From: Phycisphaerales bacterium
GTDB lineage: Bacteria; Planctomycetota; Phycisphaerae; Phycisphaerales; UBA1924
Assembly (NCBI GenBank): GCA_040217175.1
Contig: JAVJNT010000002.1
Location: 1,618,532-1,682,531 of the forward strand
Reading direction: 5' to 3'
DNA length: 64,000 nucleotides
In this document: positions 54,101 through 60,383 of the stretch, piece by piece
How the letters are laid out: each line of letters begins with the position of its first letter
Position numbering within the stretch: position 1 is the first letter of the stretch
Made by a program: the position numbers and the translations under genes
Notes under the pieces: model-generated
Told to the model about the DNA's origin: nothing
Database searches by the model: none
The model's input: the letters and a program-made list of their open reading frames with translations, nothing else

Positions 54101-55997
54101 CATCACGAAGGTGCGCGACCTCGTGCAGCGCCTCGACGTTGCCGAGGTCTTCCGCCAGCGGCTGCTGCAGCGGGTCGAGCTGGACAGCGCCGATGCTCGC
54201 GAAGTGGTCCAGTTGCTCGAGAACCTGCTCTCGGGCCGGAGCGTCGGCGGGCAGCCGGGCGAGTCGGCCTCGATCATCGAGTTCCGCCGCCAGATCCGCG
54301 ACGAGATGGGCAACGGGCAGGGCGAGTACGCCATCACCCGCGCCACCATCGACGAGTCGGTGCGACGGCAGATCACCATCGAGGCCGACGAGCGCACCAA
54401 CGCCGTCACCATCATCAGCCCGCCCGAGGTCATGGACCTGATCCTCGGGTTCATCGACGAGGTCGACCGCAGCGAGGTCGACGACCGCATCCTCAAGTAC
54501 TTCCGGCTGCAGAACGCCGATGCGGAGCAGATGGCCGTCGTGCTGCAGGAGCTCTTCAGCCTGCAGCGGCAGGGCGACCAGCTCATCCTCGTGCCCTCGC
54601 GCCGCCTGAACGAGAATCCCGACCAACCGTTCGAGCCGCAGCTCACGCCCGTCTCGACCGAGCGCGAGCGGCTGGCGATCACGATCGACTATCGCACCAA
54701 CACGCTCATCGTCTCGGCGACTAAGGAATATGTCGACCTGGTGACAGACGTCATCGACCGCCTCGACTCCATCCAGGCAACCGAGCGGGAGGAGGTCGTC
54801 TACTCGTTGCAGAACGCCCAGGCCAACGAGGTCGAGCAGGTGCTGCAGGGCTACTTCCAGACGCAGGCCGACCGGCTGCGTCAGCTCATCAGCGACGAGG
54901 GCAGCGAGTCGCTCAGCCGCGTGCTCGACCGCGAGGTCATCGTGGTGGGGGACCCGACGAGCAACAAGGTCATCGTGTCGGCCTCGCCGCGGTACATTAG
55001 CACGGTAAACGACATCGTCAGCGAGCTCGACGCCGCGCCGCCGCAGGTGCTGGTGCAGGCGCTGATCGCCGAGGTGACGCTCGACGAGAACGCCAGTTGG
55101 GGCCTGGACTTCGACGTGTTCGACTTCGGCGGCGACATGTTCGACTTTGGCATGAGCGCTGCGGGCACGGGCGTTGCCACGGCCGTCGGCTTGCCGAACC
55201 TCTCGCTCACGTCGTCCGACTTCGGGCTGGCCGTGCGAGCACTCGAGGGCCAGGGCCGGCTCGAGGTCCTGTCGAGGCCGGTCATCCAGATCAACAACAA
55301 CGAGTCGGGCAACATCCTGGTAGGTGAAGACATCGCTATCATCGAGAGCGTCGACACGTTCGAGAACGGCCGGACGCAGGCCAACGTCACCCGCCGCAAC
55401 GTCGGCATCGAGATGCTCGTCCGTCCGTCGATCAGCTCCGATGGATTCGTCCGGATGGAGATCCAACCGGAAATATCTTCGCTCTCGAGCCAGCAGACGC
55501 AGATCAGCGAGAACTTCGCCGCTCCGATCATCAACACCCGCGAGGTTCAGACCACCGTCACCGTGCGCAACGGCGAGACCGTGGTCATCGGCGGATTGAT
55601 CCAGGCATTCAACGACAACCGCAACACCAGCGTGCCGCTCTTCGGCGATCTGCCGGGCGTCGGCTGGCTCTTCCGCACCCGGGAACGGACGAATCGGCGG
55701 ACCGAATTGCTCGTGGTACTCACGCCGCGGATCATTCCCGGCGGGCGTGTCGGCGTCGTCGAAGCCCGGCGCGTGACGGGCAGCGAGATGTTCCGCCACA
55801 CCGGTGCATCGAGCAAGATGATCGAGCGATCGGACGTCTCGGGCCTGTCGTTCGAGCAGTTCGATCCCAAGTACTTTCCCGAAGAAATCCTGATCGACGA
55901 GGGCACGATGGGACCGCACACCGAGCCGTACTCGACGTATCCTGCGCTGCGTCCTACCGATCCCGACGAGCCGACTGATCCGGAGCAGCCCAAGTGA
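42129..55997 (+). CDS. gspD: Giant type II secretion secretin (GspD-like) with about 50 N-type modules
   Basis: Protein of 4,622 aa from ATG 42129 (ATGA overlap with the previous gene) or 4,595 aa from ATG 42210. The latter has AAGGGAG upstream and puts the signal peptide (KGHVAAALVLSCGMAMSVDA) at the start; residue numbers here use 42210. An N0/STN-like domain spans about 55-135 (ISFSFENAPYSEVLGFF). From about 150 to 4275 there are roughly 50 modules of ~80 aa with the secretin N1/N3 pattern: a start like (V)xxxxLxxAxAxxVAxxLxxLL and an end like xxAxxxTNxLIVxAxxxxxxxIExLIxxLD. Then one normal secretin domain (about 4275-4510: QVLVQALIAEVTLDENASWG, then VLSRPVIQINNNESGNILVG, then VTVRNGETVVIGGLI, PLFGDLPGVGWLFR and ELLVVLTPRII) and an acidic/proline tail. 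It should form the outer-membrane pore with a vast periplasmic region. The frame is intact with normal codon use throughout. Confidence 0.95.
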   Translation: MSLDQGRRATDNAPAGRTTSKAKGDARMSSVVKGHVAAALVLSCGMAMSVDAAQDGTAGATLAEAPRTDPPPTLEQRSATPISFSFENAPYSEVLGFFSREAGVPIIYQAAVPEQGMTFISGQSYSFETALDILNRFLLPHKVRLSEQDEYLYFRSIEDAARQPGEIYQGELPGQVLNGRIVTLAIPLTNVDAATVAEQLKGMIAAYGSLVPVASQNLLVVTETGEQIRRIREVVRLVDSQPPSDSDYRIYPLRNAQVGDVISTLRSLVPEYEKTIVKQGNRSDVIDDVTKPPVRFEANDRSNSIIAIGPTRRLETAAQLIDMLDQGEGAGVDGRRMASFVLESVTPQEAARQLDRLFSSVPNDRKPTVIPMETQGKITVVGSASLVMQAEALLGELDPGLDDREDSAQRTTVVTLERVDAASVERMAGRLLSPRQRQVLRFAPLSGGRSLMVTGPALDVEAFEELARTLDSGEAIARDVRTLTVGRGDTQAVVDRAEELYRLSGMDEREPLTIDVDASRRTVTVVGQREGLDRFVEFMRQSESSVVVERESRTFTMASARPSEVAQRASRVADAMLRPADGSAYDAPKFEAIDEVNQLIVRAGEGQFSVIEAVIAQLDRPAGGSRFVTVPVRNATPQQLLDRVRPVYDAETARRDDPSLGDIELTPDAAAGAIIARGSASAVALFQDVLRQVQQLVPPARTTRMLDLEFAGADQVLPVLQSLIEQREPVDPSREAPSPEISVLERTNTLVVKAEPAQHAMVAELVARLDTPEPMDLPPLKLLQLRTANAGNIARMLNDQYRQRPQADRIARPVDVRADEATNTLIVSAHEELLADIKSFVDEINEESQQGPERAPLLFRLSVAKATDVADAMNRLYPEPAIPRDRRGQPMPWLQQPREVVVSADESSNSLIIDAPVEMHESLRELASQLDQVEVPPSAQLRTYRVVNADVATIKRVLEGMDRQGNLSAPAQPGRQSVRVTIEAEPRSGTLIVAGDDTTFQRVEAMLEDLSAVPVERETAIVPIANADAKDIGDRALSIYQAQVAGVPGAGEVELSINETTNALEIVADAQAMERFLGVIDLLQDQAGPPREARLIQLQQARAADVIEFLRDLVGSSSSLRQQGGPEPVFEAIESTNAILAAAVPAQFGIIEQLVADLDRQQSAGRQPLRILRLRTTEASNIARMLQDSYQRRTPEERSRQPVDIRADAATNTLLVSAHPEMMPEIEAVVSQLNDARTVDDEDREIRIFPLQHARAEELAQTIDEMYPEPPMPRDSRGRPRPDLQQPKEVVVRANRSTNALIVDAPSRRLAGFEQIVNSLDKSELAGDVVVRTYRPQRAEPQALASAIRELAGSGALGGSPRTPLTVSVEPNTRTIIVSGPGEAFVQVEALLEDLDGSPARPESTVKLYKLQHARADRLEPLLRDLLTTRLREQQQVSGGLGVADVASLLTVSAEPATNTLIISAPPIAQELAQSLVDALDTDEVGAAAPVVRVVPLSYGRSDQIAPQLERAIEALVLPSGGEVRVSSVGGANALLLTGSQNDLELVGTLVDDLDTPPFDPEAVGVQTFELQHADAERVGPVIERLLEQQRESNPFILRELMRRDPSVAQVTPVRVEVDSATNALLVSGPSKMVELASELIERLDRPTVESGRTLLTYTPARAQPQALVDAVSPVAEQTIERDRQGLEISADPNTGTVLVVGGEAAAVQAVELLQRFDDRAPATPIADVTVVTLANASAANVAQTVESLLNDRGRWPAELVRAERAGLAVPRPTLRADEQANRIVMSVPSAMMPMAGKLIEAMDAAPSGQGERGVRLVRLSQGDADSVANAVQDALRAGVRPGQPQPTVRAETRSNSIVIAASQSQIEEAVQLISEMDVQVEPEAVGVLTLRLTHTRAETVAPILETILQQESIVDLLPWWAIGGFAAQNPDQAVKPTIRVIPEPGSNTVVVAAPRPLLELAEQVVAELDSADSAGDADRRIVRLIPLRNADATEMSQNLAGVLSDEGGVEPPTIRVDQGSNTLIVRATQSQMAEIESLAQQIDSATLSTSRQMRLIPIDRSRGDAAVVAQTLRQLLEQQGGVRVQVIGVDELMKDAGEPIGPGSALPPRRDPLREAVMAAVLAGVQQDQAADEESTESQADDQPTITIAVDPATNTLVVVGSPRVTDRLASLAEQIQQQLPQEATRTRVIRLPSSANANAIAQIVRQTVQRVGRASTENPSGFTGRPDVVPDPIGSSLIVWANDTDFEVLGELIGAVSRLEASESLTLKVYPLVNIDADDAADSVNDLVSAQPTGQQARRFRWQQTPSRASELTLLGPDGQRVQASIDPDTVRVLADPSGTRLVVTAPSDVLPLIDSFVSLIDQSPLADRLSIRRYELDNAEAAQLSQAFRDLFRAQRRGPGGNSMPEPSFVADDRTNALLITASSDQHQEIERLLVDADAPSRDEGLELAILPLQNAAPRTVAQVINQVLIGNDPGRRDKLNVSSDDDAGMLVVRAEPELLAEVRLLAEDLDSASVEGAPIRTIKLETADAPTVAQAIQSFMSDRAQSAGRGRRGQTRVNVVGERRSGTLIVAASDEDFAQVQELADALDMPAAARDLRVEIVRIKNGSADDLNDAVEDLSIQLYDERVWGGWNRSPADAPEDKLYTTVHEPSNSIIVVGQGNTMDLVLGLISDLDAEGSDVTRKIVRTVPIKDGDPDAIAQVIRQAFQENDRGRWWFSFGQEGVTVSVDRVRGLLIMVGEKAKVDQAVEFAETLAATPGIEDRPIEVIELRHASADRVQRTLQQFFAQRARARGQRQSDVTVIGSTDGNVLITTAGEEDMSLLQDMVAQIDQPDLPEGRSIEVFSLRSMDPREASEAIRSMIPSSGREDAIRVTAQPSRNAIIVSAQDEQFPLIEALLEKLDTDAALPFVSVQLTEARATQVAQDLRSALPDGMNVELTAVDRTNTVIISGGNEESVAWVREQIAQFDVASAPPATEFRRVQLEHARAVDVWLTLREAVRAQPRQQGESVPGVDYVDSQNVVTLTAEPDEMRQLLQIIEELDVETGGERQTQFIKLRFAEANLVAEALKLFYGPRAIEAKNQAARDVSILSDAVTNTLIIAAGEEQWEGIGNLLDQFDTEAYSTGRQLRVIPLNNADARSVADALNEGFRAPLEQQIQREQARRQGNQQGDRRQTSPDLPTVLIDPGETPVVSAEVETNSLIVFANVQDLERIETIAKSLDGEGASRLPDARVIALQSGRASRIAQAVQRIFIDPLGRRGPRTPVVYGDDASNMVVFRGSEAEFTQVRALVQTLEAEGSSADVRVRTLVVKGIPAVRMRETLLNAFRVRAQQLNEGLGIEVDRDSNALVIAASERLFEEMKEVVDTLQAELLGDEGVLEGLDPAGPMGLGQSIRIIELASQTPAQVVQLADQLGLTRPTQADRPGLVSEPVSIVPLPTRSAVAVVAGSADADRVEQLVRAIDQGDVVDPQSVAMIRLKTASADQVARVVREMLAPQAEQNQSATARALAEQVRRRRLGTGEGGPEFDLEVPVQLGVDAGSNSLLIASSPANVAAIEQLVATLDTLPVGEAVVARIFALSNADAGRIRTIIDGLFREGEAIRRVPGTQRQGVPTTATGQALAGDVAIEVDARTNSLIVVGREDGVAFVEVLLADLDSEESVGWIEPTLITLEHADATDVADLIRETLVDGVSDAPQAAGLREQVGRLRLVQHGKDPLEAGARLDSDLFGTLSGLTILPEPTGNRLIVVASPANLRIVQELVKMLDVESAAASNQVRFFALERASADRVADLVEEIFDDRRRVGIDREEDAVLVQPDLRTNTLVVSTSPRSFAVLEDLVQRLDRDEGRVTVGLHTIDVVGADAEQLAPRIERLMRDRIEAATRGGRSESAQDVFSIEPSRSTNQLLVVSSEENLEVVRGLVESLSKEEQRLSDAAEIALIGLERGTASSIVESIRTLYVDPENDKRGDNAVSVVAEDRTNSIVVSGTANDITKVRDLVQRLDVAEVFRQRLLQRVELDSADAREVVQLLENLLSGRSVGGQPGESASIIEFRRQIRDEMGNGQGEYAITRATIDESVRRQITIEADERTNAVTIISPPEVMDLILGFIDEVDRSEVDDRILKYFRLQNADAEQMAVVLQELFSLQRQGDQLILVPSRRLNENPDQPFEPQLTPVSTERERLAITIDYRTNTLIVSATKEYVDLVTDVIDRLDSIQATEREEVVYSLQNAQANEVEQVLQGYFQTQADRLRQLISDEGSESLSRVLDREVIVVGDPTSNKVIVSASPRYISTVNDIVSELDAAPPQVLVQALIAEVTLDENASWGLDFDVFDFGGDMFDFGMSAAGTGVATAVGLPNLSLTSSDFGLAVRALEGQGRLEVLSRPVIQINNNESGNILVGEDIAIIESVDTFENGRTQANVTRRNVGIEMLVRPSISSDGFVRMEIQPEISSLSSQQTQISENFAAPIINTREVQTTVTVRNGETVVIGGLIQAFNDNRNTSVPLFGDLPGVGWLFRTRERTNRRTELLVVLTPRIIPGGRVGVVEARRVTGSEMFRHTGASSKMIERSDVSGLSFEQFDPKYFPEEILIDEGTMGPHTEPYSTYPALRPTDPDEPTDPEQPK
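44235..46330 (+). repeat. Higher-order duplication of N-module blocks inside the giant secretin
   Basis: Modules 8-11 (44235-45182) and 13-16 (about 45405-46330) match in order: LKLLQLRTANAGNIARML with LRILRLRTTEASNIARML; YPEPAIPRDRRGQP with YPEPPMPRDSRGRP; LQQPREVVVSADESSNSLI with LQQPKEVVVRANRSTNALI; and LRTYRV...RSGTLIV with VRTYRP...TRTIIV. The period is about 1.17 kb, or five modules. Module numbers follow my manual count. Confidence 0.8.
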
Positions 55998-56527
55998 GCA
56001 GAGTCGCCCGCGTTGCCCTCGTTTCGTGCATCGTTGCGACGATCGTGCTGGCAGCGGGCGCTGGTTCGGGCTGCGTGAGCGACGGCCCGCCGATCAAGAA
56101 GTTCGCCCCGCCGCCCGACGACGTGATGCCCCGTCGCATCATCGTCATGAAGCGCGGCGAGTTCGATCAGGACCTGGACAGCTACATCGACGGCGTCCTG
56201 GTTGAGGCCTACCTCCTCAACAACGACCGCACGGGTGAGGGTGCCGACCAGCCATTCCTGCGCGACGGAACCCTGAAGTTCAGGCTGTTCGACGCCGACG
56301 GCACGCTGTTCTGCGAGGGCGAGTTCTCGCCTGCGGTCATGGCGCGATCCGAATCGGATGCCCTGCTGGGCCCGGGGTACGCGCTTCAGATCATGTTCGG
56401 CCCCCGTGGCTACGACGACGTGCGAGATCGGATGGCGGCCCGGATGGACTTCGAGTTCACGCCCTCGGCCGCACCCGAACAAAAAGCGTTCGGCTCGACA
56501 CAGGTCCGCTTGGGCCCCATGTTCTAG
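55994..56527 (+). CDS. Lipoprotein of unknown function, last gene of the secretion operon
   Basis: Protein of 177 aa from GTG 55994, overlapping the secretin stop by 4 bp (GTGA). The signal peptide ends in a lipobox (AGAGSGC, Cys at about residue 27). The mature part is a single beta-rich domain (RRIIVMKRGEFDQDLDSYIDGVLVEAYLLNNDRTGEGADQ...LKFRLFDADGTLFCEGEF) with no recognised family. The position suggests a pilotin-like partner that helps assemble the giant secretin, but sequence similarity to GspS/PilW-type pilotins was not seen. The role is inferred from context only. Confidence 0.75.
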   Translation: MSRVARVALVSCIVATIVLAAGAGSGCVSDGPPIKKFAPPPDDVMPRRIIVMKRGEFDQDLDSYIDGVLVEAYLLNNDRTGEGADQPFLRDGTLKFRLFDADGTLFCEGEFSPAVMARSESDALLGPGYALQIMFGPRGYDDVRDRMAARMDFEFTPSAAPEQKAFGSTQVRLGPMF

Positions 56528-56687
56528 CCGAGGTGCTTTCCGATCGTCGAGCCTCGGCGAGCTTAAGCCCTTAGCGCAATCTTCACGTGTTCTTCGGTTG
56601 CCGTGAATGCCCCGATCTGGGGGCCCTGCTTCCATTTGGCTCGAAACACAAGCCGCCCCGAACGCTGCGGGCGAAGGAGATTCCAGC

Positions 56688-57662
56688 ATGGCAACGACGT
56701 TTCGCAAATGGACCGTGGGCTTGACCGCCGTGGCTGGCGCTTCGGTGCTCATGGCCGCCGGCCCCGAGATCGACAGCCAGCTGCCCACCTATCGCCCCGT
56801 GAGCGGCGTGTCGGGCAACATCAAGAGCATCGGTTCGGACACCATGAACAACCTCATGACCCTCTGGGGCGAGGAATTCAAGGCGTTCTACCCGGCCGTG
56901 CAGATCGAGGTCGAGGGCAAGGGCAGCTCGACCGCGCCCCCCGCGCTCATGGAGGGCCAAGCCCAGTTCGGCCCGATGAGCCGCGCCATGAAGTCGTCCG
57001 AGGTCGACGAGTTCGAGAAGCGCTTCGGCTACAAGCCCGTCGCGCTCCGCACCGCCATCGACGCCCTGGCCGTGTTCGTGCACAAGGACTGCCCGCTGGA
57101 CGAGATCTCGATCCAGCAGCTCACTGACGTCTTCTCGGTCTCGGGTGAGAACATGACCTGGGGCGACCTGGGCGTGACCGACCGCAGTTGGGCCAACCGC
57201 CCGATCAGCCTGTACGGCCGCAACTCGGCCTCGGGCACCTACGGCTACTTCAAGAAGGTCGCCCTGCAGGGCAACGACTACAAGAACACCGTCAAGGAGC
57301 AGCCCGGCTCGTCGGCCGTGGTCCAGGGCATTGCCACGGATCGCTTTGCCATGGGCTACTCGGGCGTGGGCTACGCCACTGCGGGCGTCAAGATGCTCGA
57401 AGTCTCGCTCGACGGCGGCGAGGCCTTTGCCCCGGTCGCCGAGTTCGCCAACTCGGGCGAGTACCCGCTGGCCCGCTTCCTGTACCTCTACGTGAACGCC
57501 GACCCGGTGAAGGGCATCGATGACCCGATCCGCGCCGAGTTCATCAAGCTCATCTTCAGCAAGCAGGGCCAGGAAGTCGTCCTCAAGGACGGCTACTTCC
57601 CCGTGTCGGCCAACGTGGCCCGCGCGGACCTCAAGGCCTGCAAGCTCAACCCCAACTTCTGA
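56688..57662 (+). CDS. pstS: Phosphate ABC transporter substrate-binding protein PstS
   Basis: Protein of 324 aa. The signal peptide is about 1-27 (FRKWTVGLTAVAGASVLMAA). Phosphate-binding motifs are visible: SIGSDTMNNLMTLWGEEF, GKGSSTAPPALMEGQAQFG, and the NSASGTYGYF loop. It binds phosphate in the periplasm for PstCAB. GAAGGAGA precedes ATG 56688. The 160-nt upstream gap has a hairpin GCCGAGG/CCTCGGC (56527-56558) and an inverted repeat TTCACG/CGTGAA (56582-56607). No direct-repeat Pho box was seen. Confidence 0.95.
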   Translation: MATTFRKWTVGLTAVAGASVLMAAGPEIDSQLPTYRPVSGVSGNIKSIGSDTMNNLMTLWGEEFKAFYPAVQIEVEGKGSSTAPPALMEGQAQFGPMSRAMKSSEVDEFEKRFGYKPVALRTAIDALAVFVHKDCPLDEISIQQLTDVFSVSGENMTWGDLGVTDRSWANRPISLYGRNSASGTYGYFKKVALQGNDYKNTVKEQPGSSAVVQGIATDRFAMGYSGVGYATAGVKMLEVSLDGGEAFAPVAEFANSGEYPLARFLYLYVNADPVKGIDDPIRAEFIKLIFSKQGQEVVLKDGYFPVSANVARADLKACKLNPNF

Positions 57663-57698
57663 TCGACGATTGACCCCTACCGGTTGATCCGAGAACCC

Positions 57699-57742
57699 GA
57701 TGCCCCAAGCCTTCGCGGGTTTGCGAGGCATCTTTCTCTTTT
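57699..57742 (+). terminator. Terminator-like attenuator between pstS and pstC
   Basis: The arms GATGCC/GGCATC (57699-57732) enclose an inner AAGCC/GGTTT stem and are followed by TTTCTCTTTTC. It ends 37 nt before pstC and could reduce read-through into the permease genes, giving more PstS than PstC/A. Confidence 0.65.
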
Positions 57743-57779
57743 CTGAATCCGTCCGCTGTCGCCGTCCGCCGAGCACCGA

Positions 57780-60383
57780 ATGCCAGCGAGCAAGAGCCCA
57801 AGGCCCAAGAGAAGCGCGCATTCGGGCAACCGCCCGGTCCGCCGCCGCGTGGTCTTGATGGACCAGATCTCGGGCTACGTCATCCACACGGGTGGCGCGT
57901 TGGTGCTCGTTGCGGTCCTGGGCATCTGCGTCTACCTCGCCTACGTCGTCATCCCGCTGTTCTCACGCGGCGAGATCGGCGAGCGGCTCAGCAGCGACAC
58001 GCCCATGAAGGCCGGCGTGCCCGTGATCGATCCCTACGGCCGGGGCGCCGCGTTCGTGTCGAAGGAGGGCGGCATCCAGCCCTTTGCGCTCGCGACCGGC
58101 GAGCCGCTGGCCGAGCCGCTCTCGCTCTCGCCCGATCAGACGCCCTCGGCGCTCTCGGTCGTGCGCAACGGCGAGCTCGTCGCCGCGGGCTACGCCGACG
58201 GCACGGTCCGACTGGGAAGCATTACCTTCGACGAGCAGATCCTCGTCACCCAGCCGCCAAGCCCCGACCAGACCTTCTGGGCCGCCGACGGCGCGCTCTA
58301 CGAGATGGTCACGCCCGAGCGGGCGCGGCGGTCACAGGTGCAGATCGAGCTGGGGGACCCCGTCGAGCTGAGCGAGGGCGAGGGCGGCGTCGTTCGCATC
58401 GACTACAACGTCGACCCCACGGGCCGCACGGTGCTACTCGTCGCCCGGGCCGACGGCACCGTGCTGGTCAACACCGTGCGGACCATCCGGCCCCTCGGCG
58501 GCGGCCCGCCCCGCACGCGGCTGCGCTCGACGTCGTTCGAGATGGATCCCGACTCGTTCGAGCGATGGCTGTTCGTGACGTCCGATGCCGACCACGCGCT
58601 GTGCGTCGGCGAGGACGGCGAGGTCCGCCGATTCAGCAGAACGGACGATGGGTTCGAGCTCGCCGAGACGATCGTCGCGGTCAACGACGGCCAGCGCGTG
58701 ACCGCGGCCACGATGATCCTGGGCGGCCGGACGCTCTTGCTGGGCGACGACGCCGGCACGATCTACGCGTGGCACGTCGCGACGGGCGAGCTCGCCGGCG
58801 TCGCCGGCGTGCAGCAACTCGTCATGGCGCACGAGTTCGCCGGTTCGGACGCGCCCATCGTCGACATCGCCCCGAGCCAGCGTGACCGCTCGATCGTGAT
58901 CCTGGGCAGCAACGGCAACGTCCGCGTCCGCCACGTGACGAGCGAGAAGATCGTCGCCGACTTCGAGACGGGCCTCGAGAACCCGATCCACGCGCGGCTC
59001 GCGCCCAAGAACGATGGCGTCTTCGTGCTCGACGCGTCGGGGCTGGGCGTCATGCGGGCCCTCGAGCCGGGCTACCCGGAGTTCTCCTTCAAGGCCCTGT
59101 TTGGCAAGGTGCACTACGAGGGCCAGTACGAGCCGGAGTTCGTCTACCAGTCGTCTTCGGGCGACGATGCCGCGGAGATCAAGCTCAGCATCATGCCGCT
59201 GATCTTCGGTTCGCTCAAGGCAACCATCTTCGCGATGCTGTTCGCCGTGCCGATGGGCGTGCTGGCGGCGGTGTATACGAGCGAGTTCCTCAGCCCGAAC
59301 GTGCGGAAGGTCGTCAAGCCCGGCGTCGAGATGATGGCCTCGCTTCCGTCGGTGGTGCTGGGCTTCGTCGCGGCGATCGTGGTGGCGCCGTACGTGCGAG
59401 ACGTGCTGCCCAGCGTGCTGGTGGGCTTCGCCACGGTGCCGATCGCCGTGCTGCTCATGGCCCACCTGTGGCAGATGCTGCCGACGTACTGGCGCAAGCG
59501 CCTGAGCGCCTGGCAGCACATGGTGCTCATCCTGCTCACGTGCGGCGTCGGCGCGCTCGTCGCGTTCGGCATCGGGCCGACGATGGAACGCCTCCTGTTC
59601 GCACCGCCCGAGGGCGTCGCGCAGGGCGTGCCGGTCGACATCCGCCGCTGGCTTTCGAGCGAGTACGGCCAGGCCTGGCCCGGCTGGTTCGTCGTGATGA
59701 TCGCGCCCGTCGCCATCACGCTGGCCGTGCTGCAGTCGATGTTCCTAGGCCGGCGGCTCGATCGGGCCGTGGCGGGCAAGTCTGATCTGAGCATCGCGAA
59801 CATCATGCTCGGCCGCTTTTTCGCGATGCTGGGCCTGACGATCGTGCTGGCCCTGGGCCTGGCGCACCTGCTGCAGGCGCTCGGCTTCGATCCGCGCGAC
59901 AGCATCTTCGGGCCGTTCTCGCCGCGCAACACGCTGGTCGTCTCGATGATCATGGGCTTCGCGGTCATCCCGATCATCTACACGATCTCGGAAGACTCGC
60001 TCCAGGCCGTCCCCGATTCGCTGCGGACCGCCTCGCTCGGCGCGGGCGCGACGCCCTGGCAGACGGCGATGCGCATCGTCATCCCAGTCGCGGGCTCGGG
60101 CATCTTCTCGGCGTGCATGATCGGCTTCGGGCGCGCCGCGGGCGAGACCATGATCGTCCTGATGGCCACCGGCAACACGCCCGAGATGAGCTGGAACGTC
60201 TTCGGCGGCTTCCGCACGCTGTCGGCCAACATCGCCGTCGAGCTGCCCGAAGCTCCGATGGGCAGCACGCACTACCGGGTGCTGTTCCTGTGCGGCTTCG
60301 TGCTGTTCCTGATGACCTTCGCGGTGAACACGGCCGCCGAGGTCGTCCGCCAGATCGTGCGTGGAAGGACGGCCGGGCTATGA
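57780..60383 (+). CDS. pstC: Phosphate ABC transporter permease PstC, enlarged
   Basis: Protein of 867 aa, against about 300 in E. coli PstC. Membrane segment 1 is at about 35-62. A large periplasmic domain of about 400 residues follows, with WD40/beta-propeller-like repeats (for example LLLGDDAGTIYAWHVATGEL). The normal PstC core starts near 470 (PLIFGSLKATIFAMLFAVP), with the EAA loop at about 742-765 (AVPDSLRTASLGAGATPWQT). Enlarged PstC with such an insert is known from pseudomonads. The start at ATG 57780 has no strong ribosome site. It overlaps pstA by ATGA. Confidence 0.93.
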   Translation: MPASKSPRPKRSAHSGNRPVRRRVVLMDQISGYVIHTGGALVLVAVLGICVYLAYVVIPLFSRGEIGERLSSDTPMKAGVPVIDPYGRGAAFVSKEGGIQPFALATGEPLAEPLSLSPDQTPSALSVVRNGELVAAGYADGTVRLGSITFDEQILVTQPPSPDQTFWAADGALYEMVTPERARRSQVQIELGDPVELSEGEGGVVRIDYNVDPTGRTVLLVARADGTVLVNTVRTIRPLGGGPPRTRLRSTSFEMDPDSFERWLFVTSDADHALCVGEDGEVRRFSRTDDGFELAETIVAVNDGQRVTAATMILGGRTLLLGDDAGTIYAWHVATGELAGVAGVQQLVMAHEFAGSDAPIVDIAPSQRDRSIVILGSNGNVRVRHVTSEKIVADFETGLENPIHARLAPKNDGVFVLDASGLGVMRALEPGYPEFSFKALFGKVHYEGQYEPEFVYQSSSGDDAAEIKLSIMPLIFGSLKATIFAMLFAVPMGVLAAVYTSEFLSPNVRKVVKPGVEMMASLPSVVLGFVAAIVVAPYVRDVLPSVLVGFATVPIAVLLMAHLWQMLPTYWRKRLSAWQHMVLILLTCGVGALVAFGIGPTMERLLFAPPEGVAQGVPVDIRRWLSSEYGQAWPGWFVVMIAPVAITLAVLQSMFLGRRLDRAVAGKSDLSIANIMLGRFFAMLGLTIVLALGLAHLLQALGFDPRDSIFGPFSPRNTLVVSMIMGFAVIPIIYTISEDSLQAVPDSLRTASLGAGATPWQTAMRIVIPVAGSGIFSACMIGFGRAAGETMIVLMATGNTPEMSWNVFGGFRTLSANIAVELPEAPMGSTHYRVLFLCGFVLFLMTFAVNTAAEVVRQIVRGRTAGL

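Noticed and set aside
56527..56687. PhoB box upstream of pstS
   Set aside because: No pair of CTGTCAT-like direct repeats was found; only inverted repeats were seen.
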